DNA from: CAIVAT01 sp037128705
GTDB taxonomy: Bacteria; Bacteroidota; Bacteroidia; Bacteroidales; FEN-979
DNA length: 64,000 nt
Reading direction: 5' to 3'
Assembly (NCBI GenBank): GCA_037128705.1
Contig: JBAXVX010000015.1
Span: 30,357-94,356, forward strand
This document shows, one piece after another, positions 15,118 through 23,444 of the stretch (the stretch's first letter is position 1; each line of letters begins with the position of its first letter). The translations under genes and the position numbers were made by a program. The notes beneath the pieces were generated by a model. It saw only the letters and a list, made by a program, of their open reading frames with translations, made no database searches and was not told where the DNA came from.

Positions 15118-16371
15118 TTATTTTTCCAGCCTGGTCAACTGATCCGTTGCTGAGTTGTATTTCGCAACTTTCTGCCAGGCATATCCATTGGATCCGCGTT
15201 TCACCGCCCAGAAATCGTAATTTCCGACGGCACGGTCACCATTCACATCCAGTGAAGTATTTCCCGATGCACCAAAATATCCGGAAGATTCAAGCGTGAA
15301 TACCAGTTTCAAAAACTCGATATCCGGGGATTCTCCGGCCTTGAGATAACTGAGAACCGAAACCCACAATGCATCGTAGGCAGTGAAAGCATATGAATCG
15401 GGCACATGGCCGATTTGAAGCTGGATGCGATCGCTGAGAGGCTGCCATTTATCTTTTGCAGCATCATCGAGGCCAAAAATCGGACAGGGCAATCCATGAG
15501 CGCAGGCATAGGAGGCGGCTGTAGTATCGGTAAGCATGGAGGCGTTCTGAGCGAATGCTGAACTGCCGTACCAAAACACCTTGTTCAGATTGACCTTTTC
15601 CAAAGCATCATGCAAAAAACCGGAACCTTCCGACAGTGAAACCAGGTAAACCGCCACTTCTCCTGGATCATACAAATTCAGCTCAGCTGCAACATTCGAG
15701 TCGAGCTTTGAAAGCAAAGGAATAAAGTCGGTCGTTTTCGGTGAATACATCACGGGGGTACGGACTTTACTTCCGGCAGCCATGAAATCTCTCCGGGTGG
15801 ATGCCAGTAAATCCCTTCCCCACACGTCATCCCGCACCAGCGGAACAATAACCTTTACCTGGTCTTCGATCAGCATCTTTGTCATTGCTTTTCCCTGCAA
15901 CACATCACTCGAAACAAACCGGAAAACGTTGTCGTTGGGGATAGCGAGTGAAACGGCCACGCTCGAAGGGCTTATAACCAGGATTCCGTGTGAATCGGCG
16001 AAGGGTTTAATTGCTGCCAATTCAGCACTGGTATAAGGTCCGATCACCAGCCTTATCCCTTTATCGTAAAGCACCTTCAGTTGCTTCAGCGCCTCCGCAG
16101 TATCCGTTTTTGTATCAAGTACTTCAACAGTTACTTTTTTTTCAATCGCCAGCTGGTTCATATACCCGGCGATATCATGTTGCGCCAGTTCAATCGACAC
16201 CTGTGAACTCTGGCCTGTTGAATAGCCGCTCCCGGTGAGCGAAAGCAACGCACCAATCCTGATTTCCCCGTTTGTGACCGGGTTGTATACGGGCTCATTA
16301 TTCTTGCAGCATCCATTGAGCAAAATAATCAGAATCATCCATGGGAATAATATCCTTGGCTTTTTCATCAC
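15118..16371 (-). CDS. ABC transporter substrate-binding lipoprotein (LivJ-type)
   Basis: A 417-residue periplasmic binding protein of the branched-chain amino-acid type (Peripla_BP_6). The signal peptide ends in a lipobox, LLNGCC, with the lipid cysteine near residue 21. The mature part starts IRIGALLSLTGSGYSTGQ, a typical LivJ opening, and continues through LVIGPYTSAELAAI and AYDALWVSVLSYLKAG. It is the last gene of the minus-strand arm and overlaps the ATPase gene by 4 bases. The permease of this operon already carries two binding domains of another family, so this is a third, different sensor or ligand carrier. Confidence 0.86.
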   Translation of the reverse strand: MMKKPRILFPWMILIILLNGCCKNNEPVYNPVTNGEIRIGALLSLTGSGYSTGQSSQVSIELAQHDIAGYMNQLAIEKKVTVEVLDTKTDTAEALKQLKVLYDKGIRLVIGPYTSAELAAIKPFADSHGILVISPSSVAVSLAIPNDNVFRFVSSDVLQGKAMTKMLIEDQVKVIVPLVRDDVWGRDLLASTRRDFMAAGSKVRTPVMYSPKTTDFIPLLSKLDSNVAAELNLYDPGEVAVYLVSLSEGSGFLHDALEKVNLNKVFWYGSSAFAQNASMLTDTTAASYACAHGLPCPIFGLDDAAKDKWQPLSDRIQLQIGHVPDSYAFTAYDALWVSVLSYLKAGESPDIEFLKLVFTLESSGYFGASGNTSLDVNGDRAVGNYDFWAVKRGSNGYAWQKVAKYNSATDQLTRLEK

Positions 16372-17180
16372 TTATATAGTTTTTTTAATGATTCCATCAA
16401 CTCAGGCGTCAGCTTTTCAATTTTCCGAATATCTTCAAATTTATTTAACAGGTCCTCGATGGTCAGGTGTTTCTTTTCCTCTTCATGAATATCTTCAATG
16501 ATCTGACCATTGTGCATCATCAGGATTCTCGTCCCCAGCTCCAGTGCATGCTGCATGGAGTGGGTCACCATGACCGTAGTCAGTTTATTGGCCGTCACAA
16601 ACTTCTGGGTTAAACGGATGACCTGGGCGGCAGTTTTCGGATCAAGGGCAGCCGTATGCTCATCCAGCAGGAGCACTTTAGGTGTCTGGAGCACCGCCAT
16701 CAGCAGGGTGATCGCCTGGCGCTGACCCCCCGACAGGGTTCCCATTAAATTTTCGAGCCGGTCTTCCAGCTGCATGTCGAGCGATGCCAGCTGCTGCTGA
16801 AGCTGGCTCTTCAGTGCGCCCTTCAGTGAGATCACAGGAAAGCGTTTTTTTCCGCGGAACCAGGCCATCAGAAGGTTCTCCGCAATGGTCATCCCGGGGG
16901 CGGTTCCGGTGTATGGATTCTGAAACACCCTGGAAATGTACCTGGCACGCTGAAAGTCCATTTTCCTTGTCACATCCCTGCCGTCAATTTCAATGGTTCC
17001 CTTGTCAGGCCTGATATTCCCGGCTATCGCATTCAGAAGGGTCGATTTCCCGGAGCCATTGGTACCGATGATGGTTACGAATTCATGTTCCCTGATATCA
17101 ACACTAATTTCTTTCAGGGCCACCAGTTGATCCAGAGAACCAGCATTGAATATTTTATGAAGGTTGTGAATGCAGATCAT
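16368..17180 (-). CDS. ABC transporter ATP-binding protein
   Basis: A 270-residue ABC ATPase. Walker A is GTNGSGKST, the signature is LSGGQRQAI, Walker B is VLLLDEHTAALDP, and the switch histidine lies in VMVTHSMQHAL. It matches the ATPase that accompanies TrpY-type permeases (tryptophan/tyrosine and other small ligands). A C-terminal extension of about 25 charged residues (DIRKIEKLTPELMESLKKL) is unusual. The gene is 2 bases after the permease gene and overlaps the lipoprotein gene. Confidence 0.92.
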   Translation of the reverse strand: MICIHNLHKIFNAGSLDQLVALKEISVDIREHEFVTIIGTNGSGKSTLLNAIAGNIRPDKGTIEIDGRDVTRKMDFQRARYISRVFQNPYTGTAPGMTIAENLLMAWFRGKKRFPVISLKGALKSQLQQQLASLDMQLEDRLENLMGTLSGGQRQAITLLMAVLQTPKVLLLDEHTAALDPKTAAQVIRLTQKFVTANKLTTVMVTHSMQHALELGTRILMMHNGQIIEDIHEEEKKHLTIEDLLNKFEDIRKIEKLTPELMESLKKLYK

Positions 17181-17182
17181 GG

Positions 17183-20029
17183 TCAGTGGATTACAATTTT
17201 AGCATTCTTTACCAGGGAATCCGGAAGTATGACCCCAAATCTTTTAGCCAGGGTCAGATTCACCCCCAGTGAAAAAGGCACATATGTTTCGATCGGGATG
17301 TCGTTTGGGTTGGCCCCCATGAGTACCCCCTCAAAAATGATGGCCGCCTTTTCTCCCACTTCGTAATAATCGGCTCCCAGGCTTAGGAACGTTCCTGAAT
17401 TAACATCATCAGCGGTATTGGTAAAAAAAGGAATTCCCTTCTTCTGCATGGTTTGAGCAATTTCAGGAATCACCTGCGAGATCATCACATCCCCCGAAAT
17501 AAAGAAAATATCAATTCCTGAACTTACCAGCGCATTCAGTTCATCATCCAGGTCATTGAGGGAGGTGATGGATCGTTCAACCAGCTGGAAGTTATGAATC
17601 CTGCAGGACTCCCTGGCCTTTATGGTGCATATTTCAGAGTTTATTTCACTCGTGTTCCAGATGATCCCTATTTTTTTTGCCTTTGGGAAAAGCGTACGCA
17701 TCAGGCTGACTGTCGCCTCCACTGGTTGCGGCGTAGCCAGTCCGGTAAGGTTCGGAAAATGCTCAGTCCTGCTTTTTGCGACACCGGCTTTGATTGGATC
17801 AGTGACAGTACAAAATACGTGGGGTATCTTTTTATTGGTATTGGCCATCATTTGCAGCGCGAGGGTCGAAAAGGTCACCACATAATCGTAATCCATATCA
17901 ACAATATTTTTGGCAATGGCCTCCCCTGTCGGGTAATCGCCATGTGCATTGTACTCATCCATCGTCAGCATAATTGATTTCAGCCTGGCCTCCTTGCCTA
18001 TTTTTTCCTTAAACCCGAGGGCACTCCTGTCGAGCAGTGAATTGCTGTTTATCTGGAACAACGCCACACGTTTTGGCCGGTTGTCGCGCTTTTCCTCAGG
18101 GAGGGTCAAGGGCGGTTTTGTTAATTTTCCATTCCTCACGAATGCATCTGAAGCAGTCTGGATGGACAACGGGATTGAAAGTCCGAGTTCTTTGGCCACA
18201 TCATAATTCACCCCGTAGGTTACAATTTTATATTTCTCAAACGGGATCTGTGCCGGGCTCTCTCCTTGGATGATCCGGTCGATGAGACGTGCAGCCTGCA
18301 TCCCGCTCACGTAAAATTCAAATCCGTAGACGATAAGGGCCCCGTCTTTCAACCGCTCTGCATCACAGGTGAATATCGGGATCCTGCTGTTTTTTGATAC
18401 CCTGACCACCGATTCGAACGAATTGAATACAGTGAGATCATTGATCAGGACAAATGCCTTGATGTTTTTGTTCACCAGTGCAAGTGCAGCCTGGTAGACA
18501 TCATTGGAGCCGGAGATGGTGACCTCTTCAAGCACAATATCCTTATCAGAACTGAGTGCCTTCTTCAGATCCTTTAAATTGGAAACCGTATTGGGATAAG
18601 CCGGGTTGTAAATGGTCCCGATCCGGACCTTGCCGGGATACATCTTTTTAAAAATTGTAAGCAGATCTTTGATCGGGGAGGCTCCGTATATTCCTGTGAT
18701 ATTGGGCGGATGATCGACTGGCGAGGTTCCCGCCCCGATTATGAACGGGTTGGCCACGGTGGCAAAAATGATCGGCTTATCCTTGACCTTATTCAGGGCA
18801 GCCTGGGTAGAGGCTGTGGAGATCGGCACATAAATGTCGACCTGTTCGTTCAGATAATGCCCAATGATGGTCTGATTGGTCGGTATATCTCCCTCTGCAT
18901 TTTGCTCAAGAATGACACAATTTTTTCCATTGACATAACCAAGTTTCCCGAGTTCTGAAATAATGCCATCACGGGTTTTAGTGACAATATCGCTGTTATT
19001 GGCCATGATCAGGCCGATTTTAACTATCTTCTTCTCAACCTGATTGATCCGGGCAGGTCTTAACAGGAAATAACCTGCCATTGAAACCAAAATGAGCGTA
19101 AAGATGATCAGGAATGGTTTCCTGTTTTTTTCAAAACTGTCGCGCAGGGATTTCAGGATACCCGTGGAACCGGATCCCATTGCACCTGAGGCAATGAGCG
19201 TAATAAGCACAAAGAAGGCGGTGATGATCTTCAAATCGTTCGGATTCATCCCGAAATGAAGCGCCATGGCCACAGCCAGCCTGAAGATGATGGATCCCAG
19301 AATTACCCCAAGTACTTTGACAAACATGGAGCGGTGACGTAGAATGGCTTCCCCGATGATCACAGAGGCCAGGCTGAAAATTATTGAACCGATACCCATG
19401 CCGATATCGGCAAATCCCTGGTATTGTGCTATCAGAGCTCCCGATACCCCCACAAATCCATTGGCCAGCGATATTCCGAATATTTTCATCCGGTTAACCG
19501 AAACACCCTGCGCTGCAACCATCACCGAATTGTTCCCGGTAGCGCGCATGGTGAGTCCGAAATCAGTTTTCAGAAACAAGGAGGTCAGCATCCAGATCAC
19601 AAGAATGAAGAGAACGAGAAAGAAAAAATTCCAGAGTTCCGGATTTAAACCCGGGTTAATCGGGGAGAGAAGGGATACAAAGGTAGGGCTGTTCAGCAGG
19701 GGAATATTTGACCTCCCCATGATATGAAGATTCACAGAATACAGGCCTGTCATCACCAGGATGCCAGCAAGCAATCCTTCAATTTTAAACCGCGTATGGA
19801 TGTATCCTGTAATAAAACCTGCCAGCGAGCCGACCAGGAATGCAACCGGAAGAACAAGGATCGGGTTCCATCCGTCCACAACCAGGATGGAGGCCACTGC
19901 AGCTCCCGTGGTAAAGGTTCCATCGATGGTGATATCCGGAAATGAATAAAGCTTGTAGGTTATGAATGTGCCTATGGCCATGAAAGCATAGAGGATGCCA
20001 AGGTTTACCGCTCCGATCCACAGGTCCAT
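17183..20029 (-). CDS. ABC permease fused to two substrate-binding domains
   Basis: A 948-residue protein. Residues 1-295 are a permease with eight or nine membrane helices (BPD_transp_2, TrpY-like: MDLWIGAVNLGILYAFMAIG, DITIDGTFTTGA). A further helix (about 308-325) leads to two tandem domains of the ABC_sub_bind family: about 335-630 (KIVKIGLIMANNSD) and 650-948 (KRVALFQINSNSL). Each ends with GVNYDVAKELGL or GVNLTLAKRFGV, a shared phrase that shows duplication. I know of no common family with this permease-SBP-SBP order. It overlaps the STAS gene by one base. Ligand unknown; aromatic amino acids are known for single-domain relatives. Confidence 0.85.
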   Translation of the reverse strand: MDLWIGAVNLGILYAFMAIGTFITYKLYSFPDITIDGTFTTGAAVASILVVDGWNPILVLPVAFLVGSLAGFITGYIHTRFKIEGLLAGILVMTGLYSVNLHIMGRSNIPLLNSPTFVSLLSPINPGLNPELWNFFFLVLFILVIWMLTSLFLKTDFGLTMRATGNNSVMVAAQGVSVNRMKIFGISLANGFVGVSGALIAQYQGFADIGMGIGSIIFSLASVIIGEAILRHRSMFVKVLGVILGSIIFRLAVAMALHFGMNPNDLKIITAFFVLITLIASGAMGSGSTGILKSLRDSFEKNRKPFLIIFTLILVSMAGYFLLRPARINQVEKKIVKIGLIMANNSDIVTKTRDGIISELGKLGYVNGKNCVILEQNAEGDIPTNQTIIGHYLNEQVDIYVPISTASTQAALNKVKDKPIIFATVANPFIIGAGTSPVDHPPNITGIYGASPIKDLLTIFKKMYPGKVRIGTIYNPAYPNTVSNLKDLKKALSSDKDIVLEEVTISGSNDVYQAALALVNKNIKAFVLINDLTVFNSFESVVRVSKNSRIPIFTCDAERLKDGALIVYGFEFYVSGMQAARLIDRIIQGESPAQIPFEKYKIVTYGVNYDVAKELGLSIPLSIQTASDAFVRNGKLTKPPLTLPEEKRDNRPKRVALFQINSNSLLDRSALGFKEKIGKEARLKSIMLTMDEYNAHGDYPTGEAIAKNIVDMDYDYVVTFSTLALQMMANTNKKIPHVFCTVTDPIKAGVAKSRTEHFPNLTGLATPQPVEATVSLMRTLFPKAKKIGIIWNTSEINSEICTIKARESCRIHNFQLVERSITSLNDLDDELNALVSSGIDIFFISGDVMISQVIPEIAQTMQKKGIPFFTNTADDVNSGTFLSLGADYYEVGEKAAIIFEGVLMGANPNDIPIETYVPFSLGVNLTLAKRFGVILPDSLVKNAKIVIH

Positions 20030-21258
20030 CAGTTGGTCTCCAGGTTTATAATGGCAATAAAACCGTTTTTCAGTTTTGAGTCCGGCAAAAGATGAAGGAC
20101 CTTCTGCGGATCAAATTCTCTTACAACCCTGGTCAACTCGGCCTCAAACCCGTTGATGTTATTGCTCCACAATCCATTCTCAAATATGGCAGCATGCAGG
20201 TGCATGCATCCGTTTTCAGGAAGAAGCCTTTTTAACCCGGGATCCTTCACATCGGTATTTTTCACGACAATGCCACAAGCCACGATGGTTTTATTGATCT
20301 CTTCTGATTCAAGAGAAAAGTTCATCCATTGCGTAAAATGGGCAGTATCTAAAATATTCCCGGTGGCAGGGCAATTTTCAATGACTGGCGATTTTTTCAA
20401 ATGCATGCCATGAATTCCTCCGCTGGTACCCAGGATCACAACGCCAAAGGTTTTTGTCTCAGCAATCTTTCCGGCAGTTTTGAGAAGTTCATCCAGGCTT
20501 AACGGACTATTACCTGCATCAAACCGGAGAACCTGGGCAAAGGGACCGTTGAGCCCAAAGCCATATAAGAAATTCAGTGAATGCTGCGACTCAGGTGAAA
20601 AATAGGAGTAATCAACAACCGGTTTGGCAACAGCCGGGTAGGAAAAGAAATGATGCCGGATCACTATGGCCTCGCCGAACAGGGATTTATAATCAGAATA
20701 GTCGTCACCCAATGCTGCAAGGCCAAGACCATAGTCCATGTCGGCTGATTTATTATTCACCGTATCATCAGGCCCATAGGATGAATTCATCAATCTGTCT
20801 TCAGATCCGAAGACAAAGAATTTACCTTTTTGAACATTCCCTCTTCGGCATACGAAAGTGATCCCGTCAAGGGTCATTTCCGTGATCTCGGGGGAATCGA
20901 CCTCGGGTTGCTTTCCTGCCAGCAAATCGTTCAAATCATCGTGGATTCCCAGAAAACCGGCCATCCCGCTGATGGTGAAAACTTCCATGATGGCCGGTGG
21001 AACTGAAACCAGTGTAAGCTTTCCCCCGATCTGGTCGAGGGCCTTGTGGCTTTGCAAGATGATGCGCAGGCCGGCGCTGCTCATGTAAGAAACATGGGTG
21101 AAATCGAGAACCAGGTTGCGGCGGCCTTCAATCGCAGACTGGTCAATGGCCCGTTTAAGTCCGGCCGAGGTTAAACCATCAATGCGTCCCTGAAGATCGA
21201 GAACGTCAAAAATATCCCATTTTTTACTGACAATTTCCATCTTTCCATTCAAGGACAT
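20029..21258 (-). CDS. STAS domain protein with unknown C-terminal domain
   Basis: A 409-residue protein. Residues 5-112 are a STAS (SpoIIAA/anti-sigma antagonist) domain; the phosphorylation motif reads SYMSSAGLRII, with Ser61 at the position of the phosphorylated serine. Residues about 130-409 are an unrecognised globular domain with motifs YGLGLAALGDDYSDY, IRHHFFSYPAV, GVVILGTSGGIHGMH and MHLHAAIFENGLW. No membrane segment is seen. The gene sits between the RR-PP2C phosphatase and the permease, so dephosphorylation of its STAS serine by the phosphatase is likely, with the C-terminal part as effector. Confidence 0.75.
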   Translation of the reverse strand: MSLNGKMEIVSKKWDIFDVLDLQGRIDGLTSAGLKRAIDQSAIEGRRNLVLDFTHVSYMSSAGLRIILQSHKALDQIGGKLTLVSVPPAIMEVFTISGMAGFLGIHDDLNDLLAGKQPEVDSPEITEMTLDGITFVCRRGNVQKGKFFVFGSEDRLMNSSYGPDDTVNNKSADMDYGLGLAALGDDYSDYKSLFGEAIVIRHHFFSYPAVAKPVVDYSYFSPESQHSLNFLYGFGLNGPFAQVLRFDAGNSPLSLDELLKTAGKIAETKTFGVVILGTSGGIHGMHLKKSPVIENCPATGNILDTAHFTQWMNFSLESEEINKTIVACGIVVKNTDVKDPGLKRLLPENGCMHLHAAIFENGLWSNNINGFEAELTRVVREFDPQKVLHLLPDSKLKNGFIAIINLETN

Positions 21259-21263
21259 CAGGT

Positions 21264-22448
21264 TCAGGTACGGCCATTGAAAGATACTGCAAGGTAAGTA
21301 ATGTCATCAGATTGTGCCATCCCGGAAGAAAAGGCATTCACCTCCTGCATCGATCCCTTCACCACATCTTCGATGGAAGAGGCAAGGTTAGACCGCAGGT
21401 AGTCTTCAAGGCGGTCATCCCCGTAACACTGGTCACTGGTATTGAAGGCTTCGGTTACCCCATCGGTGAAAAGGAAAAGCCGGTCGCCGGGAGCAAGCTG
21501 TAATTTTTTTGACTGATAACTGAAATCCTCCATGCAACCCATGATCGGGCCCCCGGTCATGGCAACTTTGTGAATCCCGTCACCCGAAAGTACATACGGA
21601 GGATTGTGACCTCCGTTTACATATTCAACTTCTCCGGTGGCCGTGTTAAGAATGCCGTAAAAGACGGTCACAAACATACACGAAACACTTTCATTGCAAA
21701 GCAGGTTATTCACATAGTTCATGCATTCATCCGTTGGAAGTCCTTTCAGACCTGTTGCCCGGATCAGGGTCCTGCTTACTGCCATAAAAATGGCAGCCGG
21801 GACTCCCTTGCCTGAAACATCTCCGATTACAAAACCCAAACGGTCGGTGTCAATCATGAAAAAATCATAAAAATCCCCTCCCACCTCCTTGGCGGCAACC
21901 ATAGAAGCATAGATATTAAAATCGGTCCGGTTTGGAAAAGGCGGAAATATTTTTGGGAGAATGGCCTGCTGGATCTCCCTTGCAGTATTTAAATCCTGCC
22001 TGATTGAAATCAGCTGGTCATGCTCCTCCTGCGACTGCCTGATCAGTAATATTTCCTCCAGGGTTTTATTTATCGTAATTTCAAGATCATCGAAATTCAC
22101 TGGTTTTGTGACAAAGTCAAAAGCCCCCCGGTTCATGGCGGTACGTATATTCTCCATATCGCCGTATGCCGAAACGATCACTGTTTTCAAACCGGGATTT
22201 TTCAGTTCCTTCAACTTGGAAAGGAGGGTTAATCCATCCATTTCAGGCATATTGATATCTGAAAGGATGATCCCTATTTCCGGAAATTCTATCAGTTTTG
22301 CCAGCGCCTCAAGGCCATTGTGGGCGAAAATAAAATCATAGATGCCATCCCTGATTTGACGACGGAATTTCTGCCGGACCAAGGGTTCAAGGTCAATTTC
22401 ATCATCAACCACGAGGGTTTTAATACTTATCTGCTGATTGTTACTCAT
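21264..22448 (-). CDS. Response regulator with PP2C (RsbU/SpoIIE-type) phosphatase
   Basis: A 394-residue protein. The receiver domain (about 10-130) has DD15-16, phosphoacceptor Asp64 (ILSDINMPEMDG) and KP in the TKPVNFDDL loop. A short coiled linker joins a PP2C domain (about 170-390) with GGDFYDFF, GDVSGKGVPAAIFM, LFTDGVTEAF and QSDDITYLAV, the metal-binding set of RsbU/SpoIIE phosphatases. It would be phosphorylated by the upstream kinase (5-base gap) and dephosphorylate the STAS protein encoded next (5-base gap). Confidence 0.93.
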   Translation of the reverse strand: MSNNQQISIKTLVVDDEIDLEPLVRQKFRRQIRDGIYDFIFAHNGLEALAKLIEFPEIGIILSDINMPEMDGLTLLSKLKELKNPGLKTVIVSAYGDMENIRTAMNRGAFDFVTKPVNFDDLEITINKTLEEILLIRQSQEEHDQLISIRQDLNTAREIQQAILPKIFPPFPNRTDFNIYASMVAAKEVGGDFYDFFMIDTDRLGFVIGDVSGKGVPAAIFMAVSRTLIRATGLKGLPTDECMNYVNNLLCNESVSCMFVTVFYGILNTATGEVEYVNGGHNPPYVLSGDGIHKVAMTGGPIMGCMEDFSYQSKKLQLAPGDRLFLFTDGVTEAFNTSDQCYGDDRLEDYLRSNLASSIEDVVKGSMQEVNAFSSGMAQSDDITYLAVSFNGRT

Positions 22449-22453
22449 ACAAT

Positions 22454-23320
22454 TTAGTGTTTTGGAATTCTGATAATAAATTCGGCGTATTCGCCTTCAG
22501 TGGTTTCGACCTTCAGGTCACCCCGATGCTGTTTCACGATGATATCATGACTGATAGATAACCCCAAACCTGTTCCGGAACCTGCGGGTTTAGTTGTAAA
22601 GTATGGATTAAAGATTTTTTCCGTAATGGAAGGAGGTATACCGCCACCGTTATCATAAATCCTGATTTCAACCTGTTCGACCATATCTTTGGTCGTGGTC
22701 CTGAGCATTGGAGTATATTTATCGGGTTGTGCCTTCTTTTTCTGGTTTGTGGAATAACAGGCGTTGTTTATCAGGTTTAAAAATACTCGTCCAATATCCT
22801 GGGGCACAATTTCGACCAGTCCGATGGAAGGATCATGATCCTGTTCTATTTTGATATTGAATGTATTATCTGATGCTCTCAGACCATGGTATGCCAAAGT
22901 AACATATTCCGACAACATGCTGTTGAGATCAGATGGAACACGCTCTCCCTCTTTACCATGGGCATATAGGAGCATTCCGCGAATGATGCTTTCGGCCCGT
23001 TTTCCATGTTCACTGATTTTCTGAATATTGCTGCTCATATCCGTGAGGATTGAATTCAGATAGTCTGCATCCTTGGGATCAATAGAATTGGCCAGTTTTC
23101 CTATTTCTTCGCTGAATTCCTTGACCAGATCCAATGTTAGCTCAGAAAAATTCTTGATAAAATTGAGCGGGTTTTTGATTTCATGCGCAATTCCTGCCGT
23201 AAGTTGGCCGAGTGTTGCCATTTTCTCGCATTCCAATAGTTGCTTCCGGACCTCCTTTAACTGATCCTGAAGTTTCTCAATTTCGGAAGAATTACCTGAA
23301 TCCTGTTTCAATTCATCCAT
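22454..23320 (-). CDS. Soluble sensor histidine kinase
   Basis: A 288-residue histidine kinase without membrane segment or recognisable sensor domain. A coiled N-terminus leads to the H box TAGIAHEIKNPLNF (His46), an N box LINNACYSTNQ, G1 DNGGGIPPS and G2 GSGTGLGLS. Its catalytic part is strikingly close to the end of the large propeller kinase at 33005-36745 (shared phrases NEHGKRAE/SEHGKRAE, AYHGLRA/AYHGMRA, IFNPYFTTKP/IFNPFFTTKP). First gene of the minus arm. It needs a partner for input, perhaps the STAND protein or that propeller kinase. Confidence 0.92.
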   Translation of the reverse strand: MDELKQDSGNSSEIEKLQDQLKEVRKQLLECEKMATLGQLTAGIAHEIKNPLNFIKNFSELTLDLVKEFSEEIGKLANSIDPKDADYLNSILTDMSSNIQKISEHGKRAESIIRGMLLYAHGKEGERVPSDLNSMLSEYVTLAYHGLRASDNTFNIKIEQDHDPSIGLVEIVPQDIGRVFLNLINNACYSTNQKKKAQPDKYTPMLRTTTKDMVEQVEIRIYDNGGGIPPSITEKIFNPYFTTKPAGSGTGLGLSISHDIIVKQHRGDLKVETTEGEYAEFIIRIPKH

Positions 23321-23414
23321 AGCTCCGGTTTATGATGAGGTAAAATTAGCAGATTTTCAGGTCATCCCGTTTTTTTTTTAAAAAAGTTTTTCAAGGTTTT
23401 TTCTGTGATTATCA

Positions 23415-23422
23415 TAAATTTG
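23415..23422 (+). promoter_or_regulatory. Bacteroidota -7 box for the plus arm
   Basis: TAAATTTG matches TAnnTTTG, 22 bases upstream of the nSTAND gene, in the 124-bp divergent region. No equally good box was found for the kinase operon on the other strand. Confidence 0.5.
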
Positions 23423-23444
23423 TTTTCATTTTTTTCAACTACCC

